Positions 25,256-33,482 of a stretch of DNA of 64,000 bases are shown here, piece by piece. Origin of the DNA: Planctomycetota bacterium. Lineage in GTDB: Bacteria > Planctomycetota > UBA1135 > GCA-002686595. Each line of letters starts with the position of its first letter. The first letter of the stretch is position 1. The stretch is from assembly GCA_002683825.1 (NCBI GenBank), contig NYUD01000019.1:62001-126000 (forward strand). The letters are read 5' to 3'. The notes under the pieces were generated by a model. It had not been told where the DNA came from. It saw nothing but the letters and a program-made list of their open reading frames with translations, and did not search any database. Position numbers and translations under genes: made by a program.

Positions 25256-26460
25256 CAGGACTGCGTCGTATGGGGCGAAGGCGACGCGGAGGGCGTGGCG
25301 ATTGCTTCGCGCACTGTGGTGTAAACCGCATCGACCGACAGGTTGGTCATGCACTCGGGACGACCCCTGAAACACCCGCCGAGTTTGTTGTCGTGCACGT
25401 TCAGGCACGGGCTACAGGCCGGCGGCTTCCACAGCGCGTGGGCCCGCAGGCCCAGCGGCCGATACATCTGAGGGGTTTCCGGTCCGAAAAGGCCGAAGGT
25501 CGTTGCTCCGAGGGCCGCTGCCAGGTGCATCGGCCCGGAGTCGTTGGTGACGACCGCCTGTGCGCATTCAAAGAGAGCGCACAGGCCGCCCACCGAGAGC
25601 CGCCCCGAAAAATCTACGAGCATTCCCGGAGGCAGCTTGCCCGCGCGCACGGTGACTTCCAGGGCCCGACCCGTCTCGCCCTCCGACCCGATCAAACAGA
25701 CCCCGACCCTCGACCCGAGAATCAGCCGCCGCGCCAGCTCGGCGAAACGCTCGGGCGGCCAGCGTCGCTCCAGCGACAGGTGGCCGGCGTTCGGGTTGAG
25801 CACCACGATGGGCCCCGGGCGGAGACTCCCCTCCAGGAGCAGTGCTGCGACCTCGGCCCGGTCGCGGTCGGACACCTTGAACGGGATGAGATCCCTCGCC
25901 TCGACGGTGGAGCCGTTCTCTCCTCCCGCGAGGGCTCGGAAATTCCGTGCCACGTGCCAGGTGCGACGGAAGGGGGTCCATTCGGTGTGCAGCCCTCCCC
26001 GCAGCATGTGCTGGGAGGAGAAGCCCGCGCTCCTTGGCGTTCCGGTCAGAAGCGACAGCACGGCGGAGAAGTGCGTGAAAAACTCAAAGTCAAAGACCGC
26101 GTCGAATCGCGCTCTCCGAAGCCGCCCGATGAGCTTTCCGATGCGATTAGCGATGCTCCACCAGCCGGCATGGACATCCAGCGTGTGCACTCGATCGAAG
26201 ATCCGTAGCCCCTCGGCGAAGGACCGGTTTGCGACCAGGGTGAGGAGTTCGAGCTGCGCCCCGGGATAGCGCGTGCGGAGGGAGCGCACGGCCGGCGTCA
26301 GGAGTTGTATGCTCCCGATCCCCCAGAACTTGATCAGGAGCACCCGGCGCGGGGGAGCGTCCGAGGCTCGCCTGCGTCCCGCGAACGGACGCAGGGTCCA
26401 GAACACCGGCCGGCCAAGGAGCCGGTCCACGCGCTGCAACCTTTTCATCGAGACGGCCAT
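25255..26460 (-). CDS. Glycosyltransferase family 9 (heptosyltransferase-like)
   Basis: A 401-residue GT-B glycosyltransferase of the ADP-heptose:LPS type. Motifs are RRVLLIKFWGIGSIQLLTP (N-terminal domain), VVLNPNAGHLSLERRWPPERFAEL (nucleotide-sugar region) and VVTNDSGPMHLAAALGATTFGLFGPE. The C-terminal segment ACSPCLNVHDNKLGGCFRGRPECM carries four cysteines, as in many family members. It would add a sugar to a lipid-linked surface glycan in the cytoplasm. It starts at ATG 26460 and is translationally coupled to the radical SAM gene. It is divergent from purF with a 220-bp gap. Confidence 0.9.
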   Translation of the reverse strand: MAVSMKRLQRVDRLLGRPVFWTLRPFAGRRRASDAPPRRVLLIKFWGIGSIQLLTPAVRSLRTRYPGAQLELLTLVANRSFAEGLRIFDRVHTLDVHAGWWSIANRIGKLIGRLRRARFDAVFDFEFFTHFSAVLSLLTGTPRSAGFSSQHMLRGGLHTEWTPFRRTWHVARNFRALAGGENGSTVEARDLIPFKVSDRDRAEVAALLLEGSLRPGPIVVLNPNAGHLSLERRWPPERFAELARRLILGSRVGVCLIGSEGETGRALEVTVRAGKLPPGMLVDFSGRLSVGGLCALFECAQAVVTNDSGPMHLAAALGATTFGLFGPETPQMYRPLGLRAHALWKPPACSPCLNVHDNKLGGCFRGRPECMTNLSVDAVYTTVREAIATPSASPSPHTTQS

Positions 26461-26680
26461 GGAGCCCGCAGGTGTCCCCGCGGACCCCCAATCGTAGGGC
26501 CCAATCGTCGTTCAAGGAAACCGAAGCACACTTGTCGATCCGTGGGGTGCGTCGTACCCTGGCTCGTTCGTTTACCGACCGCCCTGTTCGCCCGGATCCG
26601 TTCCGGAGCGTCGTTTCGCGGCTGCTCGCAGGCGTACGAACACACAAGGACCCCCTCGCCTCGAGGCGCATCACCCTCAA

Positions 26681-28162
26681 ATGTGCGGATTTATTGGTGT
26701 TTACGGTCCCGAGGGGGTGGATGTAGCGGCGGAAATCTATGAGGGTCTCCTCGCGATCCAGCATCGCGGCCAGGACGCTGCCGGCATAACGACCTTCACC
26801 GACACGTTCCACTCCAAGAAGGGTGGAGGCATGGTGCGTGACGTGTTCGGTGCAACGGACATGGAGCGGCTCACCGGCAACCTCGGCGTGGGCCACGTGC
26901 GCTATCCGACCGTCGGCGTCGGCAGCGTCGAGGATGCGCAGCCTTTCCACGTGACCTTTCCGGTCGGTGTGGCGATGGCGCACAACGGCAACGTCACGAA
27001 CTTTTCGGAGCTGCGGCGTTCGCACCTGACCAACTGCGGGGCGCGGCTGAACTCGTCGTGCGATCTCGAGGTGCTTCTTTATGTGTTCGTGCGGGCGCTT
27101 TCCGAACGAGCCAAACCCGGCAAACCCGTTAGCGTCGAAGACGTGTTTGCGGCTGTCAAGACGGTTTACGACGATGTCCGGGGAGCCTACTCGGTTTGCG
27201 CGGTGCTGCCGGATGTCGGGCTGGTCGCCTTCCGCGATCCCTTCGGTATCAAGCCCATCGTTTTCGGCGTCAAGCACACGACGGACGGCAAGTGGTTCGC
27301 CGTCGCTTCGGAGAGCGTCGTCTTGGACGTCGCCGGCTACAAAGAGGCCTCCGACCTCGCGGCGGGGGAGGCGCTGTTTGTGGACAACGAACGCCGCGTG
27401 CATCGCCGCACACTCTCAAGAAAACCTCATCACCCGTGGATCTTCGAGCTCGTGTATTTCGCGCGCCCCGACTCCATGCTCGATTCGATCTCCGTCTACA
27501 AGACGCGAGGACGTTTCGGTGAGGCGCTGGCCCAGCAATGGAAAGACAGCGGTGCCCCGGCTCCGGACGTCGTCATGCCGGTCCCTGATTCCTCGCGTGA
27601 TGCGGCGATGTCGATGGCGTCCGCCCTCGAGATCCCATATCGGGAAGGACTGGTCAAGAACCGCTACATCGGACGCACCTTCATCATGCCCAGCCAGGGC
27701 AAGCGGCAGTCTTCCGTGCGCCGCAAACTCAATGCCATTCCCTTGGAGTTTCGCGACAAGCAGGTGCTCCTCGTGGACGACTCGATCGTCCGAGGCAACA
27801 CCGCCAGGCGAATCGTTCGCATGGCGAGGGAGGCCGGGGCCAAGAAAGTCTACTTGGCGATCACCAGCCCGCCGTTGGTCTCTCCCTGCCCGTACGGGAT
27901 CGACATGGCGACCAAGACCGAGTTCATCGCCACGGGCTACGAAACCGACGAGATCGCCGAGCTGCTCGGGGCCGATCATGTGATGTATCTCGATCGCGGC
28001 GCGATGAACAAGGCGGCCCAGGTAGGCAACCCCGGCGTCGAAAACTTCTGCAACGCCTGCTTTACGGCCGAGTATCCGACCGGCGACATCACGCCGAAGG
28101 TGATGGAGCAGATCGGAGCCGAGCGGCAAGACTCCCGGCAGAAGCTCTTTCCTTTCGCGTAG
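26681..28162 (+). CDS. purF: Amidophosphoribosyltransferase
   Basis: A 493-residue enzyme for the first committed step of purine synthesis (PRPP + glutamine to phosphoribosylamine). The catalytic Cys2 of the Ntn glutaminase domain is exposed after Met removal (MCGFIGVYG). IQHRGQDAAGI and the VLLVDDSIVRGNTARR PRPP loop are intact. The C-terminal CPYGID and CNACF cysteines resemble Fe-S ligands of the Bacillus-type enzyme. The upstream Cys position, just before YFARPDS, is Trp here, so a complete cluster is doubtful. No other pur gene adjoins it. The 220 bp upstream hold no recognised riboswitch. Confidence 0.95.
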   Translation: MCGFIGVYGPEGVDVAAEIYEGLLAIQHRGQDAAGITTFTDTFHSKKGGGMVRDVFGATDMERLTGNLGVGHVRYPTVGVGSVEDAQPFHVTFPVGVAMAHNGNVTNFSELRRSHLTNCGARLNSSCDLEVLLYVFVRALSERAKPGKPVSVEDVFAAVKTVYDDVRGAYSVCAVLPDVGLVAFRDPFGIKPIVFGVKHTTDGKWFAVASESVVLDVAGYKEASDLAAGEALFVDNERRVHRRTLSRKPHHPWIFELVYFARPDSMLDSISVYKTRGRFGEALAQQWKDSGAPAPDVVMPVPDSSRDAAMSMASALEIPYREGLVKNRYIGRTFIMPSQGKRQSSVRRKLNAIPLEFRDKQVLLVDDSIVRGNTARRIVRMAREAGAKKVYLAITSPPLVSPCPYGIDMATKTEFIATGYETDEIAELLGADHVMYLDRGAMNKAAQVGNPGVENFCNACFTAEYPTGDITPKVMEQIGAERQDSRQKLFPFA

Positions 28163-28183
28163 GCCCGGGCGGGGCCCGGAGGA

Positions 28184-28260
28184 TGGTGCGCCCGACAGGA
28201 TTCGAACCTGTGGCCTTCTGCTCCGGAGGCAGACGCTCTATCCAGCTGAGCTACGGGCGC
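28184..28260 (-). tRNA. tRNA-Arg (anticodon CCG)
   Basis: On the minus strand the sequence folds as a complete cloverleaf. The acceptor stem is GCGCCCG/CGGGCGC, the D arm is GCTCAGCTGGATAGAGC, the anticodon stem is TCTGC/GCAGA with loop CTCCGGA, and the T arm is ACAGGTTCGAATCCTGT. The anticodon CCG reads CGG Arg codons. The discriminator is A and the 3' CCA is encoded. It is convergent with purF, 21 bp beyond its stop. Confidence 0.97.
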
Positions 28261-28433
28261 CCGAACGATTCCGGGGGACTGGTTCGTCCCTGGAGGGCCG
28301 CGTAGTGTGCTTTTCGGCCGCTCCCTGTCCAAAGAAATCCGAACGTCGGCGTTCGTTGTCACGATTGGATCGGCTTCACGAACCTCTCAATGCGTTTTTT
28401 TAGATCTCGGCGCCCCTTTCGGAAGGACCTACC

Positions 28434-28463
28434 TTGACCGTTTCCGAAGACTGGGCGTACGAT
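28434..28463 (+). promoter_or_regulatory. Candidate sigma-70 promoter
   Basis: TTGACC (28434-28439) and TACGAT (28458-28463) are separated by 18 bp, and the next gene starts 60 bp downstream. It is the best-looking housekeeping promoter I found in the window. A single match of this kind can arise by chance. Confidence 0.4.
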
Positions 28464-28523
28464 GGTCGACCCCGGCTCTCTCACCAATCGGAATCGCCTG
28501 ATCAGCGACCGTAAAGGGCCCCC

Positions 28524-29540
28524 ATGACAAGTCCTCCCGCATCCACCCGCACCGCTCTTGTTCCGGTGCGGTCCCATGCCTGGCTCGCAGCCGGAATCCC
28601 CCTCGCGGTGCTTGGAGCAGTCGCCTACCTCGCTCTACCCATCTCGAAGGTTGCGGTTCTGTCCGCTTCGGACTCACAGAGGGTCGACACCGATGGGGAC
28701 GGCCTCACCGACTTCCAGGAGTCGGTTTTCGGGACCGATCCCGATGCGTTCGATTCCGACTCCGATGGGTTCTCCGATCTCGAGGAGATCGCCCGTGGTT
28801 CCGACCCGTTCGTTCAGTCGCTCGTTCCGACGAGTCCGGAGGTCAACCTCGGGATGTACGCAAGTGTCCAAAATGGCACCGTATCGCTGGATTCGGCCGT
28901 TTTTGTGCCGATGGGCGACTTGCTCGACCTGGGCTTCTACTTCGGCGCCGTCGTCAATGGCGAGACCTTTTTTGTTCCCGGTGAGGCCGTTGCAGCCAGC
29001 AGCCGAAAGTTCGTCTACCCCGCAGCCAATGGCGCCGGATACCTGGCCGTCATCGAACTCGCTCTTCCGGAATGGATGGTCCACCACGTCGGTCAGGTGG
29101 GCTTCTTCGCCGGCGCAGCTACAGGGGATCCGTACAATCCGGACACACCCAGGAAGGTGGCCGCGATGACGCTGGTCAGCGTGGCGAATACGATCATGAG
29201 TGTGAACCCTGCGGGCACGACCTCCGACGGAGACGGAGACGGTGACGGTGGCGGTGGCGGACAAGCGAGTGACGGAAGCGGCGGCGGCGGCGACGTCGGC
29301 GGTGGGGTGTTCTACGAGCCCCTCGCTGGAGACGACGAAATACCCGCCGAGCTTTCCAGCGGCGAAGTTTGCGTTCAATCCGTTTCCCTGGTCGGTACGA
29401 ACGGGGCCAGTGATCTGTACGAGGTCGATTCCGCCGGTTGCGAACCGATGGACAGTTATTGCGCGGGATCCAGCTGCTCGGCGACGATCGGACAGCCTCT
29501 CGAGGTCACCAACCCTCACCGCGTCTTCGGCGGAGAATAG
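28524..29540 (+). CDS. Exported protein with DxDxDG calcium-binding repeats
   Basis: A 338-residue protein with an N-terminal hydrophobic anchor (IPLAVLGAVAYLALPI). At about residues 54-92 it has two thrombospondin type-3-like loops, DTDGDGLTDFQE and DSDSDGFSDLEE, each with GTDP- or GSDP-type ends, which bind calcium. A beta-rich domain of unknown type follows, then a Gly/Ser/Asp-rich linker (DGDGDGDGGGGG) near 235-255. The C-terminal part has four cysteines (CVQSV, CEPMDSYC, SSCS). This build is typical of outer-surface proteins. It is not obviously co-transcribed with the ECF operon 150 bp downstream. Confidence 0.8.
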   Translation: MTSPPASTRTALVPVRSHAWLAAGIPLAVLGAVAYLALPISKVAVLSASDSQRVDTDGDGLTDFQESVFGTDPDAFDSDSDGFSDLEEIARGSDPFVQSLVPTSPEVNLGMYASVQNGTVSLDSAVFVPMGDLLDLGFYFGAVVNGETFFVPGEAVAASSRKFVYPAANGAGYLAVIELALPEWMVHHVGQVGFFAGAATGDPYNPDTPRKVAAMTLVSVANTIMSVNPAGTTSDGDGDGDGGGGGQASDGSGGGGDVGGGVFYEPLAGDDEIPAELSSGEVCVQSVSLVGTNGASDLYEVDSAGCEPMDSYCAGSSCSATIGQPLEVTNPHRVFGGE

Positions 29541-29642
29541 ATTTCCACGCGCGCCCCGCGGCCGGGGGGCAGAAATTCTCCAAAAACGAGGGCCTCGGGT
29601 TCAGGAACGCCGATTCTTGATATTTTAATGCATGAGGTTGCG

Positions 29643-29668
29643 GGAACCAGGAGGCTCCGGTTCCCGTC
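29643..29668 (+). promoter_or_regulatory. ECF-type promoter GGAAC-N17-CGTC, palindromic
   Basis: GGAAC (29643-29647) and CGTC (29665-29668) are spaced by 17 bp just ahead of the ECF sigma gene, the classic -35/-10 arrangement of ECF promoters, which suggests autoregulation. CGGGAACC (29641-29648) and GGTTCCCG (29659-29666) also form a perfect 8-bp inverted repeat with a 10-bp spacer. It argues for the sigma start at 29694, because an upstream ATG (29628) would place the promoter inside the gene. Confidence 0.55.
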
Positions 29669-29693
29669 TTACCTCTCTGAGGACCGCCCCTTG

Positions 29694-30299
29694 ATGAGCT
29701 CGGATCCCGACGCCGAGCTGGTAGTCGCATGCCAGCAATCCACAACCCCCTCTCTGGAGGGGGAGTTCCGTCAGTTGTATGACCGCTTCAAGGATCGTGT
29801 TTACAACGTGTGCTACCGAATCAGCGGCAATCCGACCGACGCGCTCGATGCCTCCCAGGAGACCTTCGGGATCATTTTTCGGCGGGTCTCGGAGTTCCGG
29901 TTCCAGTCGCGGTTCTCGTCTTGGGTCTACCGGATCGCCGTGAATGCCAGCATCGATCTCCGCCGCCGCTCCCGCACGCGGCGGTTCGCGTCGCTCGATG
30001 TGGTTCAGGAGGCCAGTTCCGAGGCTTCCCGCTACGAAATCCAGGACAGCAACGTCGAAATGCCCTCCCAGACCGCATCTCGGCGTGAATTCGAAATCGA
30101 GGTCCAGCGGGCGATCGATCGCCTGTCCCCCAAACTGCGCACGATCGTCGTGCTTCGCTACCTGGAGAGTCTCTCCTACGAGGAGGTTTCTGAGACCCTC
30201 AAGGTCTCCTTGGGCACCGTGAAGTCCCGTCTGGCGCGAGCGCACGATGCGCTCGATCGCGAACTCGCCCCCGTCCTGGACAAACACTACCTGGGTTAG
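29694..30299 (+). CDS. ECF RNA polymerase sigma factor
   Basis: A 201-residue ECF sigma factor. Region 2 is seen in EFRQLYDRFKDRVYNVCYRI, DALDASQETFGIIFRRVSEF and SRFSSWVYRIAVNASIDLRRR. Region 4 is seen in IDRLSPKLRTIVVLRYLESLSYEEVSETLKVSLGTVKSRLARA. ATG 29694, with GAGG about ten bases upstream, is preferred to in-frame ATG 29628, which lies before the palindromic ECF promoter. The anti-sigma and RseB-like genes follow immediately. The region 2/4 linker is longer than average, with a Ser/Glu-rich stretch. Confidence 0.92.
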   Translation: MSSDPDAELVVACQQSTTPSLEGEFRQLYDRFKDRVYNVCYRISGNPTDALDASQETFGIIFRRVSEFRFQSRFSSWVYRIAVNASIDLRRRSRTRRFASLDVVQEASSEASRYEIQDSNVEMPSQTASRREFEIEVQRAIDRLSPKLRTIVVLRYLESLSYEEVSETLKVSLGTVKSRLARAHDALDRELAPVLDKHYLG

Positions 30300-30301
30300 C
30301 C

Positions 30302-30949
30302 GTGAACGAAATCTGCCGACAAATCCAAGGGTCTTCGATGGCGTGGAAGGGATTCTCCTCCGGCGAGGGTCTTTCCGACCAGGACCGGCTCGCAGTCAGG
30401 ACCCACTTGACCCGGTGTGGCGAGTGCCGCGAGTGGGTTCGCGCCCGGATTCTTGCATCGCTCCCCAGGCTCTCCGCGCCCCCTGAGCTCGACGAACGGC
30501 TTCCCACGGAATGTGGCCTCGCTTCTTCGAGCGTGTTGGCTCTTCAAGCCCTGACCGGCTATCCGGCACCTTCGGTGCTCGATCGCCTGGTTGCGGAGGA
30601 GCTGGAAGAGCCGGCTTTGCATCGGACGAACCGCTTCACCGATCTGGAGAAGATGCGGGCGCCGGATCAGCTCGAGCTGGCGCTCGAGCACAGCTTGCAG
30701 CGGAGCGCCCTGGTACGCCGGTGGATCCCGGTTTTCGGGGCTTTGGCGGCTGCAAGCCTGCTCGTGTGGTTCACGGCCGGAGGCTACACGCCTTCCGGAA
30801 ATCACGATGCTGTCCGCCCCTTCGAGGTGGTCCGTCCGAAGACAATCCAGGCCTTCAGCCCGTGGATTCAGGCAAACTTCGGCGCCCTGGCGGGGTCTTC
30901 CCCCCGTAGTTCCCGTGTGGATCGCACTCTGCAAGAGGAGATTCGCTGA
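30302..30949 (+). CDS. Anti-sigma factor, zinc-finger membrane protein
   Basis: A 215-residue protein with an N-terminal H-x3-C-x2-C zinc motif in THLTRCGECREW (about 35-43), a cytoplasmic linker with PPELDERLPTE, and one transmembrane helix (FGALAAASLLVWFTAGG, about 144-160). The short outer domain ends DRTLQEEIR. GTG 30302 lies 2 bp after the sigma stop, and its TGA overlaps the next ATG. By position and motif it should sequester the sigma factor of 29694-30299 at the membrane. Confidence 0.82.
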   Translation: MNEICRQIQGSSMAWKGFSSGEGLSDQDRLAVRTHLTRCGECREWVRARILASLPRLSAPPELDERLPTECGLASSSVLALQALTGYPAPSVLDRLVAEELEEPALHRTNRFTDLEKMRAPDQLELALEHSLQRSALVRRWIPVFGALAAASLLVWFTAGGYTPSGNHDAVRPFEVVRPKTIQAFSPWIQANFGALAGSSPRSSRVDRTLQEEIR

Positions 30950-32010
30950 TGCGCAATTTCCTTATCCCGGGTGTTTGCATCAGCCTGATCCTGGGGTCGG
31001 GTTGCGATACGAACGTCTCATTCGAGTCCGATACGAGCGGTTCGAGTGAGAGTTTCGTCGCCGGCGACAGCCCTTTCGTGCGTGTCTCACCGAGCGAGCT
31101 CCAAGAGCTCGCCCAGCCCGAGTTCCTGCTCGAGCGGGCGCACACCGGGCAGCGGCGGGTCACCTTCTACGATTCGAATGGGGTCCGCACCTCTTTCATC
31201 GAGCGAGTCGCTACCGATGGTCACGGGCGCTTTGCGGTGGAGCCCGTCGAAGCGCTGACCCCGCTCAACACGGATTTCGAGACATTCCAGCTACAGCAAA
31301 TCTCGCAGCAGGGATTCGTCTTCCGCCACCGTGACTTCGCGATCCGAGATCTAGGGTTGTTCCAGGAGAACTGGACCCTGCAGTTGCTCGGAGACAACGA
31401 AAGGGTCGCCGGGCGGCTCTGCGACAGGTTCCTCGCCGAGCGCCCCGGGGTACAGAATGCGCCTGGCTATCAGGTTTGGATCGATGGCAAGGGGTTCGTT
31501 CTGGCCTATCGTGAGTTGAACTCCGCGGGCGAGCTTCTGAGCGAGATCCGGTACCTGACGTACAACGATTCACCCTCGCAGGAGGTTCTCGACGCGGTCT
31601 ATTGGCACGAGCCCGACATCGACGAGACACTGGAGCTTGACTGGACCCAGGACCTCGAGCCCCAGCTGAATGATGCCCGCATCTTCCAGCCCCGCTGGCT
31701 GCCGCCGGGGTACGAATTGCGTCGAGCGACCCGGGACACGATCGGCGAGGACCGTTGGTTGCGGCTGAAGTACACCGACGGGGTCGAATCGATCTTCTTT
31801 GCGGTCGACCTTCCCGACCTCGTGGATCCGGGTGGTGTGGACATCGATACGCCGTTCACGCCGCAGACGCACCGACCGGATCGAGTCATGGTCTTCGAGG
31901 CCGGCCGAACGGCCGCCGTGGAGGGCACGCTACGTGGCCGTGAGGTCATGGCGGTCGGCAAGACCACCGCGGATCTTCTCCTGGATCTCGTCGAATCGGC
32001 GTTGCCTTGA
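30949..32010 (+). CDS. RseB/MucB-like sigma-regulatory lipoprotein
   Basis: A 353-residue exported lipoprotein with lipobox cysteine in ILGSGC (Cys19). Residues about 50-210 resemble the LolA-like N-terminal domain of RseB/MucB (GQRRVTFY, FIERVATDGHGRFAVEPVEALTP, NWTLQLLGDNERVAGRLCDRFL, YQVWIDGKGFVLAYRE). The C-terminal part carries the RWLPPGYELRR motif and a beta domain ending in a repeated-strand close. RseB binds the outer part of the anti-sigma factor and protects it from proteolysis. The TGATG overlap with the anti-sigma gene supports the same role here. Confidence 0.72.
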   Translation: MRNFLIPGVCISLILGSGCDTNVSFESDTSGSSESFVAGDSPFVRVSPSELQELAQPEFLLERAHTGQRRVTFYDSNGVRTSFIERVATDGHGRFAVEPVEALTPLNTDFETFQLQQISQQGFVFRHRDFAIRDLGLFQENWTLQLLGDNERVAGRLCDRFLAERPGVQNAPGYQVWIDGKGFVLAYRELNSAGELLSEIRYLTYNDSPSQEVLDAVYWHEPDIDETLELDWTQDLEPQLNDARIFQPRWLPPGYELRRATRDTIGEDRWLRLKYTDGVESIFFAVDLPDLVDPGGVDIDTPFTPQTHRPDRVMVFEAGRTAAVEGTLRGREVMAVGKTTADLLLDLVESALP

Positions 32011-32055
32011 TTCTCGCGGCGCACGGCGCCGCGGCTTGATTCGAGTCTGCGCCTG

Positions 32056-32094
32056 AAAAAAGACGGGCGAGTCCCGCGGGTTCGAGGCTCGCCC
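32056..32094 (-). terminator. Intrinsic terminator of the first PilZ gene
   Basis: Reading the minus strand, GGGCGAG and CTCGCCC form a perfect 7-bp stem with a 16-nt loop, followed by GTC and then six T residues. It lies 90 bp past the PilZ stop at 32184. It could also act as a stop for read-through from the convergent RseB-like gene, but the T-run is correctly placed only for the minus strand. Confidence 0.6.
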
Positions 32095-32099
32095 CTGGC

Positions 32100-32567
32100 G
32101 GGCGAGGGGAGCCCGGATGTGGAGCCACCCGAAAGCGGCGCGTGCCGGGATGCCCCCGAGTCTTCTCCCGTGCCCTTACTCCTTCAATATTGCCCGGGAG
32201 GCATGCTCAGACGATTCAGGAGCTCGTTCTCCACCAGCTCCGGATCTTCCGCCGAGCCCGGGATGAGGGTCCGGACCAGCTCAAAGGTCTCGTGCGGTAG
32301 GTTCTCGAACTCGATACCGAGACCCCCTTGCCCCTCGCGGACGATGCGGCCCGAAGCGACCAGGGCCCTTCGGCTTCGCCCCAGGGGATACAGCTGGATT
32401 AGGCACTCCGAGCCGGGAAAGGCGAACTCCTGCGTCCGCAGGAAGAAGCCGCGGGCACTGAGGTTGGTCAGGACTCCCCTCAGCTCAAGCCCGTCCTGGG
32501 TCTCCAGATCGATCTCCAATCGTGTCGCTACTCGCGTGAACAACCGGCGTTCAGGCCCCTCTAACAT
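32100..32567. repeat. Direct repeat copy 1 containing a PilZ gene
   Basis: This segment and 32744-33211 align at a constant offset of 644 bp without a needed gap. They include the whole PilZ reading frame and about 84 bp downstream of its stop (the shared CGGGATGCCCCCGAGTCTTC stretch). Homology fades near the start codon on the other side. This is a recent-looking tandem duplication. Confidence 0.85.
32184..32567 (-). CDS. PilZ-domain protein, copy 1
   Basis: A 127-residue single PilZ domain. RRLFTRV near the N-terminus supplies the RxxxR c-di-GMP motif, and TNLSARGFFL corresponds to the [D/N]xSxxG motif with Asn at the first position. These suggest c-di-GMP binding, though the Asn is not the consensus Asp. 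ATG 32567 matches the start of the second copy; two upstream TTG codons are not needed. The last 15 residues (ENELLNRLSMPPGQY) are identical in the two copies. Its partner process is unknown. Confidence 0.82.
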   Translation of the reverse strand: MLEGPERRLFTRVATRLEIDLETQDGLELRGVLTNLSARGFFLRTQEFAFPGSECLIQLYPLGRSRRALVASGRIVREGQGGLGIEFENLPHETFELVRTLIPGSAEDPELVENELLNRLSMPPGQY

Positions 32568-32743
32568 CAACAAATTCCCTTCCCCAAGAGGGCAAATCCC
32601 CTTCCGGCCTTAGGAAGAGGCAAATTCTAATACCACAGCTATAAACACTACGCGCACAAGCAGTTCCTGTGAAGATGGCCAGAGTGCGTAGCAGCGAGCG
32701 AGGGCCCCTCGACCGAGGAAATCCTTCTCGTGGAAGCTCTTCC

Positions 32744-33211
32744 GGGCGAGGGCGGCCCGGGCGTGGGGCTACCCGAAAGGGGCGCGTGGCGGGATGCCCC
32801 CGAGTCTTCTCCCGTGCCCTTACTCTTTCAATATTGCCCGGGCGGCATGCTCAGGCGATTCAGGAGCTCGTTCTCCACCAGCTCCGGCTCTTCCGCCGAG
32901 CCCAGGATGAGGGTCCGGACGCTCTCAAAGGTCTCGTGCGGTAGGTTCTCGAACTCGATGCCGAGACCCTCTTGCCCCTCGCGGACGATGCGGCCCGAAG
33001 CGACCAGGGCCCCTCGGCTTCGCCCCAGGGGATACAGCTGGATGCGGCACTCCGAGCCGAGCGGGGCGAACTCCTGCGTCTGCAGGAAGAAGCCGCGGAC
33101 ACTGAGGTTGGTCAGGACCCCCCTCAGCTCAAGCCCGTCCTGGGTCTCCAGATCGGCCTCCAATCGTGCCGCGACCCGCGTGAACAACCGGCGTTCAGGA
33201 TCTTCGAACAT
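32744..33211. repeat. Direct repeat copy 2 containing a PilZ gene
   Basis: The second copy of the 468-bp duplication described at 32100-32567, with scattered substitutions, mostly at third codon positions, and no frameshift. Both copies therefore appear to be kept as genes. Confidence 0.85.
32828..33211 (-). CDS. PilZ-domain protein, copy 2
   Basis: A 127-residue paralogue of the downstream PilZ protein, with RRLFTRVAARLEADL (RxxxR) and TNLSVRGFFL (NxSxxG). ATG 33211 is the start equivalent to copy 1; the frame is open to 33271 but similarity stops at this ATG. Differences from copy 1 cluster in the middle (QTQEFAPLGSECRI against RTQEFAFPGSECLI), so effector contacts may have diverged. No terminator was recognised between the two copies. 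Confidence 0.82.
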   Translation of the reverse strand: MFEDPERRLFTRVAARLEADLETQDGLELRGVLTNLSVRGFFLQTQEFAPLGSECRIQLYPLGRSRGALVASGRIVREGQEGLGIEFENLPHETFESVRTLILGSAEEPELVENELLNRLSMPPGQY

Positions 33212-33482
33212 CACTAGATTCCTTTCCTCGTGCAGGACACCGTCCCAATTCCCAGAGAGGAATGAAAGCACCCCCTACCCAACAGGTTCGGCTGGATTGC
33301 CCGGGTTCTGGAGTGGAAAAGGCCATTCCGGGAAGTCTTTTCGCAATCGAGACGCAGTTTCAGGAAGAGGGCTCGAACAAGAGGGCTCCCGAGCACCAGG
33401 TTTGTGATCTTTTCCACAAGATCATTGCTTTGCGAGATCGAAAAATAGGGCTGGCCGAGACGCGGAAATCGAACGGGACCCC

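Noticed and set aside
28340..28355. CGAACG-TCGG-CGTTCG hairpin as a terminator
   Set aside because: It has no following T-run on either strand, and no gene ends nearby in the right orientation.
29628..29693. Earlier ATG for the second ECF sigma factor
   Set aside because: It would place the GGAAC-N17-CGTC promoter inside the gene and adds an atypical N-terminus.
32119..33407. Plus-strand ORFs of 164 and 225 codons over the PilZ genes
   Set aside because: They are antisense to the two PilZ genes, Ser/Arg/Pro-rich, and repeat only because the PilZ DNA is duplicated.
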